From: Panacagrimonas sp. | Lineage (GTDB): Bacteria > Pseudomonadota > Gammaproteobacteria > Nevskiales > Nevskiaceae | Length of the DNA: 64,000 nt | Assembly (NCBI RefSeq): GCF_020697055.1 | Contig: NZ_JAJFBP010000016.1 | Span: forward strand, 19,940 to 83,939 | Direction of reading: 5' to 3' | Shown: piece by piece, positions 55,273-63,987 of the stretch | Layout of the letters: each line of letters begins with the position of its first letter | Numbering within the stretch: the stretch's first letter is position 1 | Made by a program: the position numbers and the translations under genes | The notes under the pieces: generated by a model | The model's input: the letters and a program-made list of their open reading frames with translations, nothing else | Databases searched by the model: none | Told to the model about the DNA's origin: nothing

Positions 55273-55635
55273 TCAGCGGTTGAGCCAGGCATCACGGCTC
55301 TCGACCGAAATTTCCGCGTTGTCGTTGGACATACTCCAACCAACAACATGGATGCGGCCCTCGGGAGCTGGCATCGCCACGACCTGCCGTACCTGCGCCC
55401 GTCGATCTGCACTTTCAGACCGGCCAAGGATCCGCATGGCCGTGGTGCCGATCAGGAACTCGTCGCCGCACAGGCCGGTGCAGGTGACGTGGGTGAACTG
55501 ACTGCCTTTCTTCTTCCCCAGCATCGCTGGGCCATCGCATAGCGGGCACGAAGTGCTTTCCGTGACCATAGGTTTCGCCAAATACTGCTGAGGCCCATCA
55601 GGCGCCTCAGGGCAGCGCCCGTCAACGTTGGTCAT
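55273..55635 (-). CDS. Small protein with a CxxC zinc-ribbon-like motif
   Basis: About 120 residues from ATG 55635 (a later ATG at 55569 is also possible). Cys motifs SCPLCDG and TCTGLCGDE suggest a metal site. The remainder (RAQVRQVVAMPAPEGRIHVVGWSMSNDN) is unfamiliar. No neighbour gives a functional clue. Confidence 0.5.
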   Translation of the reverse strand: MTNVDGRCPEAPDGPQQYLAKPMVTESTSCPLCDGPAMLGKKKGSQFTHVTCTGLCGDEFLIGTTAMRILGRSESADRRAQVRQVVAMPAPEGRIHVVGWSMSNDNAEISVESRDAWLNR

Positions 55636-55686
55636 CAGTTGCCGCGAGCCGCGACAGGCCGGCCGCCCTATGGTCGAATGTCTCAT

Positions 55687-56041
55687 GCGCTCGAACTATC
55701 GAGCCAGTACCGATCTGCGGAAGAGGCAGCGGTACTTCCTGGTCGACATCGAGAAGCTGCCGCCCTTCAATCGCGGGGCGTACCCGTGCGGCCTGCGCCG
55801 TGTAGGCGCCTTGTCAAGAACGGCCTGGGGTCCAGGCGCGTCAATCTAGGGCTGTTTGAGCTGGCGCCCCCTAACCATGCTGACCTTCACGGCACCGATG
55901 GTATCGCGGTGGATGACTCTCTGCAGAGGGCCTGTCGGACGCCGAAGTCATGAAGCTGTCCGACAGCGGCAGCTAGGTATCGGTGGGCACGCTCTCGGCC
56001 TCAGCGGCGAGAAGATTACCGACACCGCGCGAAGGCGCTGA
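55687..56041. other. Intergenic, no supportable gene
   Basis: About 350 bp in which all frames are short and unlike known proteins. It may be decayed coding sequence. Confidence 0.5.
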
Positions 56042-56093
56042 AGAAAAAGTAAAAGGAGACGGCGGGCTGCTCTCAGGAAGACAGCCCGCCGTC
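56042..56093 (-). terminator. Terminator of the 84-residue gene
   Basis: Perfect 12-bp stem GACGGCGGGCTG/CAGCCCGCCGTC (56058-56069 / 56082-56093) with a 12-nt loop. On the minus strand it is followed by TCCTTTTACTTTTT. Confidence 0.85.
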
Positions 56094-56108
56094 ACCAAAC
56101 AGAATCGT

Positions 56109-56363
56109 TCACCCACCCGCGGGAAAAGGAGGCGAATCGGCGTCTGGTTCTTTCACATTGGCCACCAGCCACTCGCCAGCGGGCGTGGGGACCGGCATGC
56201 CGTGCGAGTACGTGATGAAGCCGGCATCGAGAAGCCGGTATTCCACATCACTCTCCAGATGTTTCGGCAAGGTCCCGCCCGAGGAGACCAACTCCATGAG
56301 GACATTGAAGGAAGCCGCGTCCAAATGGGGAAGAGCAACTTTTATATTTGTATTTTGTGACAT
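56109..56363 (-). CDS. Small hypothetical protein, 84 aa
   Basis: MSQNTNIKVALPHLDAASFNVLMELVSSGG at the start, then EYRLLDAGFITYSHGMPVPTPAGEWLVANV, which has the look of a winged-helix (helix-wing) fold, though this is only an impression. A GGGGG ribosome site precedes ATG 56363 by a few bases, and a strong terminator follows, so it is probably a real monocistronic gene. No function assigned. Confidence 0.55.
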   Translation of the reverse strand: MSQNTNIKVALPHLDAASFNVLMELVSSGGTLPKHLESDVEYRLLDAGFITYSHGMPVPTPAGEWLVANVKEPDADSPPFPAGG

Positions 56364-56611
56364 GTGACCCCCAGGTCAACAAGTCACGCCACTCTACGCA
56401 CTATTCCTGCCCAACATGGCGTTTTACCTGAACATTCAGCCTGGGCGCCTTGAGTCCGTGAAAGGAAAGTTTCACTAGGAGTATTGCTCAAGGGGTCTGA
56501 GAGCCACCGCCCCTCCCAGCATCCGCTCGGGTGTGCTGTTGACCTATTGCTCGGCCCAGAGGCGCACAGATTCTGTGAGCACCGTGCCAAGGGGTTGCAG
56601 GACGGACACCG

Positions 56612-56866
56612 GTGCTTCAGAACTTCGAGCGAAAGCTTGACCCATTTCAGCGTTTTCAGTCCGTGCTGGACCGAGTGATCGCGGGCAGCAGAGATATCGC
56701 ACGGCGCTGGGCGGTGCTGCGCGAGGTGAACATTACCGAGCCAACTTCACTTACGCCCTGGGGCCAGGTGCAGCATGCGACGCACATCGTCCAGTTCGGC
56801 GGTACCGCTGAGTACGCGCTGCTCGCGGAGGACGCCGGTAAGCCGGTTCGAGTAATGAGGGGTTGA
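56612..56866 (+). CDS. Possible small hypothetical protein
   Basis: GTG-started frame of 84 residues containing SRDIARRWAVLREVNITEPTSLTPWGQVQHATHIVQF, which reads like real protein. The flanks (56364-56611 and 56867-57053) hold no other gene I can support. There is no clear ribosome binding site and no family match, so this is tentative. Confidence 0.3.
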   Translation: MLQNFERKLDPFQRFQSVLDRVIAGSRDIARRWAVLREVNITEPTSLTPWGQVQHATHIVQFGGTAEYALLAEDAGKPVRVMRG

Positions 56867-57053
56867 GGTACGAGAAGCGAGCCGGCGATTGGTGCATCGC
56901 TCCATTTCGTCAGCGGCCATGTGAAATGTAGCCCTGGCCAGATCCCGTATCACCGACGGCTTCGTGCCAAGTGCAGTCGCTCATGGACGTCCGCTCTCGG
57001 ACTGGTCGGCGACCGTCGCTCGAGCGTGACAAGCCGTGCCCCGAGGAAGGCCT

Positions 57054-58238
57054 TTAGCGATGCAGGGACGCGCTGGATTTGACGCCGAGCCAGATCAGTG
57101 CGACGCCGCACAAGCTCAGCCACGGCAGCAATACCAAATTGAGTTGCTGCCACCCAAGAGACTCCAGCATCGCTCCTGCCGCGAAGGAACAGAGGAGTCC
57201 GACTCCGAAGATCGTCATGTCGTTGAACCCCTGGGCGCGCCCTTTCTCTTCAGGTGTGTAGGCCCCTGTCAGCAACGTCGTGCCGCCGATGTAGAGGAAG
57301 TTCCATCCGATTCCCACCAGGACTAGCGCGGCAGCAAAGGAGCCAAACCCGGTTCCGGTGACGGTCATGAGCACATGGCTCACGAACAGCAGCACGCCGC
57401 AGAGCATGATCCATAGCACTCCGAATCTCGTGATCAACGCACCGGTGAAAAACGAAGGCAGGAACATGCCCAGCGTATGGAGCTGGATCACGGTCGCGGC
57501 CGACGCCAACCCGTGGTGATGATGAACCATCGCAATCGGCGTGGCGGTCATCGCCAGGATCATGACACCGTACCCCGTAGCCGCGCCGAAAAGCGCGACG
57601 AGATACGTAGGCTGCATCACGATGACTTTCAAAGGCCGTCCCCGACCCGCTTGTGCGTCGACGCGGGGCGACGGTACGCGCAGTCCGGTCAGCACGCCGG
57701 TGGCGATCAATGACACGACGGACAACAGAATGAACGACCCAACGTACTCCGGCTCGAGGACGGGCCCGCCGAGGTGCCCGAGCAGCGGACCAACAATGGC
57801 TGCGACAATTCCACCTGCCAGAACCAGTGCTATGGCACGCGGCTTGAACGCCTCTTCGGCGACCTCGCTGGCAGCGAAGCGGTAGAACTGCGCGAAGCCC
57901 TGATAGGTCCCAATCAGCAAGGTGCCGCTGGAGAGCAGCAACAGCGACTCCATCCATATCCCGTAAGCCGCGACCAGCCCGCCGACCGTACCTAGAAGCG
58001 CCCCACCCATGAAACCGACGCGTCGCCCAACTCGGGTCATCCAGATAGATGCCGGGAAAGTGGCCACAGCGGTTCCGAGGAACATGGCCGCGATGGGAAT
58101 CGTGGCGAGAGCGGGCCGATCGGCGATCTGAGCGCCGGCCAGACCGCCTACGGTCATCACCATGACGGAAGCGATTTGAAATAGGGCCTGCGCCGTAGCC
58201 AGGAGCAGCACCTGCCGGTGAGACTGTTGGCTCAACAT
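57054..58238 (-). CDS. MFS transporter
   Basis: Inner-membrane carrier of 394 residues with about 12 hydrophobic helices. The loop 2-3 motif is WMTRVGRRVGFMGGALLG, and TYQGFAQFYRFAASE is a charged-helix signature seen in MFS proteins of unknown substrate. A HHHHG run (IAMVHHHHGLASAAT) precedes helix 8. It is the last gene of a minus-strand run below the rhodanese remnant and the second MFS gene. Substrate not predictable; in the adjacent sulfur-stress context a sulfur-compound exporter is conceivable. Confidence 0.9.
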   Translation of the reverse strand: MLSQQSHRQVLLLATAQALFQIASVMVMTVGGLAGAQIADRPALATIPIAAMFLGTAVATFPASIWMTRVGRRVGFMGGALLGTVGGLVAAYGIWMESLLLLSSGTLLIGTYQGFAQFYRFAASEVAEEAFKPRAIALVLAGGIVAAIVGPLLGHLGGPVLEPEYVGSFILLSVVSLIATGVLTGLRVPSPRVDAQAGRGRPLKVIVMQPTYLVALFGAATGYGVMILAMTATPIAMVHHHHGLASAATVIQLHTLGMFLPSFFTGALITRFGVLWIMLCGVLLFVSHVLMTVTGTGFGSFAAALVLVGIGWNFLYIGGTTLLTGAYTPEEKGRAQGFNDMTIFGVGLLCSFAAGAMLESLGWQQLNLVLLPWLSLCGVALIWLGVKSSASLHR

Positions 58239-58261
58239 CGGTGTTCTAGTCTCGATACCGT

Positions 58262-58438
58262 TCAGGCGACACCCGCCTGACTCAGGAACGTGGGAATCCC
58301 CGAACGCCGCCTTTCAAAACCCGCCGCGAACTCTTCGGCCGAGCGAACGTCGATCACGCACAACGGCTGATGCCCTTCATAAAGGGTCTGCAACTGTTCG
58401 GCGTCAACGAGCGGCTGCTGCAATTTTGAGCCGGTCAT
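58262..58438 (-). pseudogene. Truncated rhodanese-like domain
   Basis: A 58-codon frame: MTGSKLQQPLVDAEQLQTLY then QPLCVIDVRSAEEFAAG, the standard rhodanese strand-helix start, after which the expected HIPGA and the active-site Cys loop are missing and the sequence runs to FERRRSGIPTFLSQAGVA. A working domain needs about 100 residues, so this is probably a broken remnant. Its ATG overlaps the 3' end of the MFS gene at 58404-59666 by 35 bp, so it was once part of that operon. Confidence 0.65.
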
Positions 58439-59666
58439 CGGTGTTTCTCACGAGCGTTTCGGTCATGCGCACGGCAGCGAGCATGCCGGACAGAAAGGTC
58501 AATGCAGCCACGAACCAGATTGCCGCGGCGAGGCCGAAGAGATCCGCTGTGATGCCCGCGAGCACAGCGCCAACGGCATAGCCGAGGTCTCGCCATAGTC
58601 GATAGACCCCCACCGACGAGGCACGCCAGCTCGGATGTGCGACATCGCCGATGGCTGCAAGCAACGTCGGATACACCATGGCGGTCCCGACGCCGATCAA
58701 CGCACCACCCGCGGCGAAGCCGGCAAAGCTTGCGCTGACAGCCGTCAGGCCGATGCCGGCGGCCTGAACCGTCATCCCCCCGACGATGAGTCGCTTGCGC
58801 CCGACCCGGTCCGACAGCGCGCCAGTGAAGATCTGCGTGATGCCCCAGACCGCCGGATAGATCGCGGCCAGCGCGCCGATTTGTGCGAGCGACAGACCGG
58901 CCGCCGCGAAGGCAATTGGAAACAGTCCCCAGGCAAGACCGTCGTTGAGATTGTTCACCAGCCCCGCTTGGCTGACGCTGGAAAGGTTTCGATCGGTCAG
59001 CGACGTGCGCAAGAAAATTTCCCGCTGCGACGGCAACGGTTCTGTCACCGCCTGCTGTGCGGCCTCGTGCGCAACGTGATGGCGCGTCTCGCGCACCCAC
59101 GCAATTGACAGAAGAATTCCCGCGATAACGTAGACGACGCCGAGATAGAACGGCTCTGGCCGCAGACCAATTTCCGACGCAATCCACCCGGTGGCTAAGG
59201 CACTGGCCGCCACGGCGAAGTAACCGGCGAACTCGTTGAGACCCATCGCCAGACCGCGCTGGCGCGGGCCGACCAGGTCGATCTTCATGATGACCGTCAC
59301 CGACCAGGTAAGTCCCTGGCTCACGCCGAGCAAGGCGTTGGCGACGAGAATCCAGTTCCAGTCCGGCGCCCACATGAGAATCAAGGGCACCGGCGCGGCA
59401 ACGATCCATCCGGCGATGAGGATGGGCTTGCGACCCCACCGGTCCGAGAGCCGGCCCGCGAAGTAGTTCGTCAGCGCCTTGGTGACGCCAAACACGACGA
59501 TGAAAGACAGGATCGCCGAGCGCGCAGCGAGCTCGAACTCCTGCTCCGCGATTACCGGAAGGATGCTGCGCTCGAGTCCGACCATCGCCCCGACGAACGC
59601 GTTGACCAGGACCAGGAGACTGAACTGGACCCAGTTCTCCTTTAGCCCGAGCCGCGGCGGTGCCAT
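58404..59666 (-). CDS. MFS transporter
   Basis: 420 residues with 12 predicted helices. The MFS signature is GRLSDRWGRKPILIAGWIV between helices 2 and 3 and its repeat GALSDRVGRKRLIVGGMTV between helices 8 and 9. It starts 10 bp after the stop of the persulfide-dioxygenase-like gene and is probably in one operon with it under the ArsR-rhodanese regulator. MFS carriers often accompany such operons; the substrate is unknown. Confidence 0.93.
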   Translation of the reverse strand: MAPPRLGLKENWVQFSLLVLVNAFVGAMVGLERSILPVIAEQEFELAARSAILSFIVVFGVTKALTNYFAGRLSDRWGRKPILIAGWIVAAPVPLILMWAPDWNWILVANALLGVSQGLTWSVTVIMKIDLVGPRQRGLAMGLNEFAGYFAVAASALATGWIASEIGLRPEPFYLGVVYVIAGILLSIAWVRETRHHVAHEAAQQAVTEPLPSQREIFLRTSLTDRNLSSVSQAGLVNNLNDGLAWGLFPIAFAAAGLSLAQIGALAAIYPAVWGITQIFTGALSDRVGRKRLIVGGMTVQAAGIGLTAVSASFAGFAAGGALIGVGTAMVYPTLLAAIGDVAHPSWRASSVGVYRLWRDLGYAVGAVLAGITADLFGLAAAIWFVAALTFLSGMLAAVRMTETLVRNTDDRLKIAAAAR

Positions 59667-59676
59667 GGCGGTTTCC

Positions 59677-60414
59677 TCAAGCGGCCAAGCCGAGGTTGGC
59701 CCGACGCATGATCTCCATCTGTGGCGGCTGCGGCGGGATATCGGCTACAACACGGTCAATGAAAGTTGCGCGATCGAGCGACAGCAGCGGATTCCAGCGC
59801 TTCTCGAACCCGATGGTGGATGAAGGTTTGCCGGATAGGCCTGCGCCACAGGCGCTCCCGGCCTGGTGGGCCGGAAAGACCTCGATCTCATCGGGCAACG
59901 ACAGCAGCTTCGACTGAAGGCTGTCGTACAGGGTGGCGGCGTACTGGCGTTCGCGGCCGGCCAGGTCGGGGCGGCCGACGGCTCCGACAAAAAGAGAGTC
60001 GCCGGTCAGGACGAACCACGGCGCATCGCCGCGCCGTAGGTCGGTCACCAGCAGGCTGATGCTTTCCGGCGTATGCCCGGGCGTGTGCAGAACACGGACC
60101 TGCGTATTGCCGATGTCCAGCACCTGGCCGTCGCGCAGGGCGGCAAACGGCATCGATGTCAGCTCGGCGGCCGACTCATGAAGGCAGTAGGTCGCGCCCG
60201 CCTTCTCCGCCAAGCTTCGACCCCCGGAGTAATGGTCGGCGTGGACGTGCGTGTCGATGACAAAGTTGATCGGCACGCCGAGGCGCCGTGCCTCGTCCAG
60301 GTACCACGCCTCGTCTCCGAGAACGACATCCACGGCGACCGAGCGACCCTTGCCCGTGCAACCGAAGTAGTAGGACAGGGAAGCATCCTTGGCAGGAATC
60401 TGTCTGAAGAACAT
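59677..60414 (-). CDS. Metallo-beta-lactamase fold protein, persulfide dioxygenase-like (Blh/ETHE1)
   Basis: 245 residues from ATG 60414. The metal-binding motif is THVHADHYSGG (HxHxDH), with further ligands in LHTPGHTPES and TGDSLFVGAVGRPD, as in the ETHE1/Blh persulfide dioxygenase group (GR-P-D and FPAH). ETHE1 oxidises glutathione persulfide to sulfite. It lies 17 bp after an ArsR-rhodanese gene, the arrangement known from BigR-type operons for hydrogen sulfide detoxification. The C-terminus (PQMEIMRRANLGLAA) is typical of the Blh group. Confidence 0.9.
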   Translation of the reverse strand: MFFRQIPAKDASLSYYFGCTGKGRSVAVDVVLGDEAWYLDEARRLGVPINFVIDTHVHADHYSGGRSLAEKAGATYCLHESAAELTSMPFAALRDGQVLDIGNTQVRVLHTPGHTPESISLLVTDLRRGDAPWFVLTGDSLFVGAVGRPDLAGRERQYAATLYDSLQSKLLSLPDEIEVFPAHQAGSACGAGLSGKPSSTIGFEKRWNPLLSLDRATFIDRVVADIPPQPPQMEIMRRANLGLAA

Positions 60415-60431
60415 GGTGCGCTCCTTGTTGA

Positions 60432-61115
60432 TCAGCTGCCCGAGGCTGTCTTCTCCCGCGCGGCCTCGGCATCGTTCGCGATCCAATTCGCGCCGCCTTC
60501 CGGCCACGAGTAGGCGCGATACCCGGATGCCTTGAGTAGCGTCACGGCCTCTGCAGACCACAGGCAGTACGGTCCACGGCAGTAGGCGATGACGGGCTTG
60601 CTCTTCGGCAACTCTCGCAGGCGCTTGGCCAGCTCGGCGATCGGAATGTTGCGGGCGTGGGGCAGATGCCGGGCCTCGAACTCTTGCGCCGGGCGTACAT
60701 CCAGAACGGTTACTTCTCCACGCTTGGCCTTCCTCAGCAAGGTCGGACCATCGGTCTGCACCCACGGCTCGGCAGAGCCATTCACCTTGTCCAGCGCGTC
60801 CTGTAGCTCCAGCAGGCAGTCCGCCGCGATGGACCGCAGCATGACCAAAAGACTCGCCGTCTGCGGGCACGCCAGTCTGTAGATCACATGCCTGCCCTGC
60901 TTTTGGGCGTCGACGATATGGGCTTGGCGCAGCTCCTTGAGATGAGCGCTGGCCAAGGTCATGCCGACGCCCGACTGCTCGGCCAACTGTTCGACCGATT
61001 TCGGCGACTGGCACAGCAGATCGATCAACTCCAGACGCTTCGGATGGGCCACGCTTTTCGTGAGTCGCGCGAGCTGGCCGTAAAGCGAATCCTTGATGAT
61101 TCGTTGGGGGGTCAC
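60432..61115 (-). CDS. ArsR-family regulator fused to a rhodanese domain
   Basis: 227 residues. An ArsR winged helix-turn-helix (about 15-95, with SVEQLAEQSGVGMTLASAHLKELRQAHIV) is followed by a rhodanese domain (about 120-220, VLDVRPAQEFEARHLPHARNIP and active-site loop CRGPYC). Cys35 (IDLLC) and Cys100 (IAADC) lie near the positions of the redox Cys pair of BigR/SqrR, which suggests persulfide sensing; this is inferred by position. GTG start at 61115. It is divergent from msrA and upstream of the persulfide dioxygenase-like gene. Confidence 0.88.
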   Translation of the reverse strand: MTPQRIIKDSLYGQLARLTKSVAHPKRLELIDLLCQSPKSVEQLAEQSGVGMTLASAHLKELRQAHIVDAQKQGRHVIYRLACPQTASLLVMLRSIAADCLLELQDALDKVNGSAEPWVQTDGPTLLRKAKRGEVTVLDVRPAQEFEARHLPHARNIPIAELAKRLRELPKSKPVIAYCRGPYCLWSAEAVTLLKASGYRAYSWPEGGANWIANDAEAAREKTASGS

Positions 61116-61169
61116 AGTGGTCTCCTAAGGGCTCATCCTATATCACTCTACGAATCCATGGAACGTAGA

Positions 61170-61181
61170 CTTCGGCCGAAG
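61170..61181. promoter_or_regulatory. Palindrome in the ArsR/msrA divergent region
   Basis: CTTCGGCCGAAG, a perfect 12-bp palindrome, lies in the 173-bp divergent region. It is a candidate operator for the ArsR-rhodanese protein, not established. Confidence 0.35.
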
Positions 61182-61288
61182 GGAGGTCCCGATGTCTCGC
61201 CGTTCGCAAGAACGGTGCGATCGTCCAGAACCCCTCCCCAACAGCGATGGCGGTCCTATGATCGCGCCCCGCCCTGCGGAGGAGATAC

Positions 61289-61942
61289 ATGAGCACAATG
61301 ACCTGTCCACTGCTGAGCAACGTCAGCGAGCCGGCGAAGAGATTCCCAAACCCGCCTCAGGACATCCGCCCTATGGAGCCACGAGCGGAGGTCGTCCTAT
61401 CCGGCGGCTGCTTCTGGTGCACCGAGGCGGTCTACCGTCAACTCAATGGCGTCTTGAGCGTGACGTCCGGGTACGCGGGCGACACGGCGGAGACTGCAAA
61501 TTACGCTGCGGTGAGCGGTGGGAGCACGAACCACGCCGAGGCGGTCCGAATCGAGTACGACCCATCTCGTATCACTTTCGGCGCCATCCTGAAGGTCTTT
61601 TTCTCGACGGCGCATAACCCCACGCATTTGAATCGCCAGGCGGACGATGTGGGCCGCCATTATCGCTCCACGTTGTTCTATCAGACCGAAGCGCAGCGGC
61701 AGGCGGCGCAAGCCTACATCGCAGTCATCGATCAGGCGAAAGTTTTCGACGACCCCGTCGTCACGACACTCGAGCCGCTGACCGGCTTCTATCCGGCCGA
61801 AGCCGAGTTTCAGAACTACGTGGCACTAAATCCCGAGGATGCGTACGTCCAGAAGAACTCGCTTCCGAAGGTAAAGAAGACACAGCAATGGTTTTCAGAA
61901 GCGTTGGCTAAATCGCCAGGGAAGCCGAACCGGCCTACTTAG
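61289..61942 (+). CDS. msrA: Peptide methionine sulfoxide reductase A
   Basis: Reduces methionine-S-sulfoxide in proteins. It has 217 residues. The catalytic motif is GGCFWCTE (about 39-46), followed by SGYAGDTAETANYAAVSGGSTNHAEAVRIEYDP and HLNRQADDVGRHYRST. The start at 61289 is supported by GGAGGAG seven bases upstream; MsrA proteins lacking the first 28 residues are common, so the N-terminus may be an extension. No signal peptide is evident. It is divergent from the sulfur-stress operon, suiting oxidative stress. Confidence 0.95.
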   Translation: MSTMTCPLLSNVSEPAKRFPNPPQDIRPMEPRAEVVLSGGCFWCTEAVYRQLNGVLSVTSGYAGDTAETANYAAVSGGSTNHAEAVRIEYDPSRITFGAILKVFFSTAHNPTHLNRQADDVGRHYRSTLFYQTEAQRQAAQAYIAVIDQAKVFDDPVVTTLEPLTGFYPAEAEFQNYVALNPEDAYVQKNSLPKVKKTQQWFSEALAKSPGKPNRPT

Positions 61943-62007
61943 CGGCTCGAGTATTCGACGGCGAGGCCAGCACACGAGGCTCGTCGTCTTCATCCAGGGA
62001 GAAAACC

Positions 62008-63207
62008 GTGAAGAAGTACCTGCCGGTCTTGGGGAGCCTTGCGCTCTCCGCACTTTCGGTGACGCCGTCCGCCTGGGGTTCTGCGATCGAGGCGCCGCAT
62101 GGCGCGGCACGAGACGCGGATCTGGCCGGCAACACAGTCGCGGCGCCTGACGACGGCGCCAGCACCTTGTTGATCAATCCTGCAGGTGTGGTCAGCCGAG
62201 CACGCGACGAGGCCCTCGTCGCGGTCCTGGCCTTCAGCTTCAACGCCTCCTATGAGAACGAAGCTACGGGATATGACGGTAAGAGCGCTCGCACCCCGGT
62301 GGCACTGGATCTCTGGTACGGGCTCGGCGAATACGCCGGGTGGTCATTCGGCGTCGGCGCCTATGGCGCCTTGGGTGCGGCGTTTGATCTGCCTGCCGAT
62401 CCGGACAACGGACAGACCTCACCATTCACGGGTGAATTGGCGATCCTCAACACCGGATTGGTTGCCGGACGACAGTTGAGCCCCAATCTTCGATTCGGCA
62501 TCCAGCTGTCCCCGGCTTACGGAAAACAGCGGGTTCGTTCGCCGACGCCATTGGGCACGATGGACTTCAAAGCCGACGGCATGGGCCTGTCCGGCATCGT
62601 CGGGCTGATCTACACGCCGATGCCTGCCCTGTCTCTGGGTCTGGCCTATCGGACGACCGGCTTCGTCGACATGAAGGGCGAGGGAAGCGTCGGCGGCGTC
62701 GAGCAGGATGTGGAAACGCACTTCGTGACGCCCCAGAATGTGACGGGCGGCTTCGCGTACCAGTATTCCAAGCAGCTCCGACTGTTGGGGCAGCTGCGCT
62801 GGATTCGATACGAAGACTTCGAACGTGGCGATCTCGAGTTCGACGAGACGACGGCGCTCGATCAGCCCGTGATGGCGCACACTAAGAATCGCATTCGTTG
62901 GGGTGTCGGCGTGGAGTACGAGCTCGTGCCGAACTCGATGATTCGCGCCGGATACACCGAGGGCAAGGCGATGATCGAAGACGATGCTCTGATGCCGATC
63001 ATGTTCGACCTCGACAACAAGATGGTCATGCTTGGCTACGAGATCGACTATGGGAAATTCATGGTCGGTTTCACCACGGGTTACATGCACCTCAAGACCC
63101 GCAGGGTCAGCGAAGAGGAAAACATGATGGCTCCCGGTCGGTACACCAGCGATAGCGACGTTTCGGCTGGCCTACGCGTGACTTGGAAGCTGGATCGGCC
63201 GCGATAG
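62008..63207 (+). CDS. FadL/OmpP1-type outer membrane transport protein
   Basis: 399 residues with a GTG start preceded by GGGAGA. Signal peptide (VKKYLPVLGSLALSALSVTPSAWG), then the FadL hallmark GASTLLINPAGV, and barrel strands (LVAVLAFSFNASYEN, GWSFGVGAYGALGAAFDLP, SLGLAYRTTGFVDMKGEG, RWGVGVEYELVPNSMIRAGYTEG) ending in VSAGLRVTWKLDRPR. It probably admits a hydrophobic substrate. It is the second FadL-like protein in the window (the other is 23946-25262) and lies about 65 bp after msrA. Confidence 0.9.
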   Translation: MKKYLPVLGSLALSALSVTPSAWGSAIEAPHGAARDADLAGNTVAAPDDGASTLLINPAGVVSRARDEALVAVLAFSFNASYENEATGYDGKSARTPVALDLWYGLGEYAGWSFGVGAYGALGAAFDLPADPDNGQTSPFTGELAILNTGLVAGRQLSPNLRFGIQLSPAYGKQRVRSPTPLGTMDFKADGMGLSGIVGLIYTPMPALSLGLAYRTTGFVDMKGEGSVGGVEQDVETHFVTPQNVTGGFAYQYSKQLRLLGQLRWIRYEDFERGDLEFDETTALDQPVMAHTKNRIRWGVGVEYELVPNSMIRAGYTEGKAMIEDDALMPIMFDLDNKMVMLGYEIDYGKFMVGFTTGYMHLKTRRVSEEENMMAPGRYTSDSDVSAGLRVTWKLDRPR

Positions 63208-63233
63208 GTTTTCGGGTCGAACGCGCGTCATCC

Positions 63234-63977
63234 ATGGACGGTATTCCTTACGCGCGTGCTGTGAAACGGGCTCCAGTAGGGCTGGCGCGCGGGCGCGGGT
63301 GCTGTCGTCATCGGATCGCGACGGGTTTGGCCATTCTGGTTTGGGGTTGCCTGTTGTCCGAGGCAGCGCTGTCCAAGCCGATCGCATTTCAGGGCGGCAC
63401 GACGGTGATGGCTGAATACGGTGCCGGCACCATGATCGAAGCGCAGGTATTTCACGCGCCGAGCTACCGCTGGTCCGCCGGGGTCGGGCATCTGCGCTTG
63501 GAGGCCGATGATGATTCGTTCTCTCGCGATATCACCTATTCGAGAGTCAACTTTCTACTCGCTCGGCGGAATCGACCGCAGTCTCAAGGCAACGTCTTTG
63601 TGTGGAGCGGGCTCGGCGCCGCCGACAGCAGCGAAGACGATCGCCAACAATTGGCTCTGAATGGTGGAGGCCAAGCCGACTACGAGACGCTTCGCTTCTA
63701 TTCGTCGGCAAAGACGGACTGGCACTACTCGACCAGTAATTTCTCGCATCGGATCGATACGGTCCAGCTGGGCTGGGCTCCGTACCCCCACAACTGGGAC
63801 CGCCTCGCCACCTGGTTTGTCGTCCAAGGCCGTAACTTCACGGGTGGTCTCTATGACGATATCGAGGGTGCGGTGCTGCTTCGCTTCTTCCGGAATGGAC
63901 GGTCGAGCGCTTTCTGGATCGAAGCGGGCGTGACGCAGGACGGGCGGTTGCAGTCCATGTTGATGGTCAACTTCTGA
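63234..63977 (+). CDS. Exported hypothetical protein
   Basis: 247 residues from ATG 63234; no strong ribosome site. A basic N-terminus and signal-like segment (IATGLAILVWGCLLSEAALSKP) lead into a beta-rich mature part: GGTTVMAEYGAGTMIEAQVFHAPSYRWSAGVGHLRLE, SRVNFLLARRNRPQSQGNVFVWSGLGAAD, FAFWIEAGVTQDGRLQSMLMVNF-type end. This suggests an outer-membrane or periplasmic barrel-like protein. It follows the FadL gene by 26 bp and precedes another gene start by 10 bp, so it belongs to a run of envelope genes. Confidence 0.7.
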   Translation: MDGIPYARAVKRAPVGLARGRGCCRHRIATGLAILVWGCLLSEAALSKPIAFQGGTTVMAEYGAGTMIEAQVFHAPSYRWSAGVGHLRLEADDDSFSRDITYSRVNFLLARRNRPQSQGNVFVWSGLGAADSSEDDRQQLALNGGGQADYETLRFYSSAKTDWHYSTSNFSHRIDTVQLGWAPYPHNWDRLATWFVVQGRNFTGGLYDDIEGAVLLRFFRNGRSSAFWIEAGVTQDGRLQSMLMVNF

Positions 63978-63987
63978 GAGGACGCCC

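Noticed and set aside
55628..56041. Three short plus-strand frames
   Set aside because: Antisense or in gene-free sequence, with no coding character or ribosome site.
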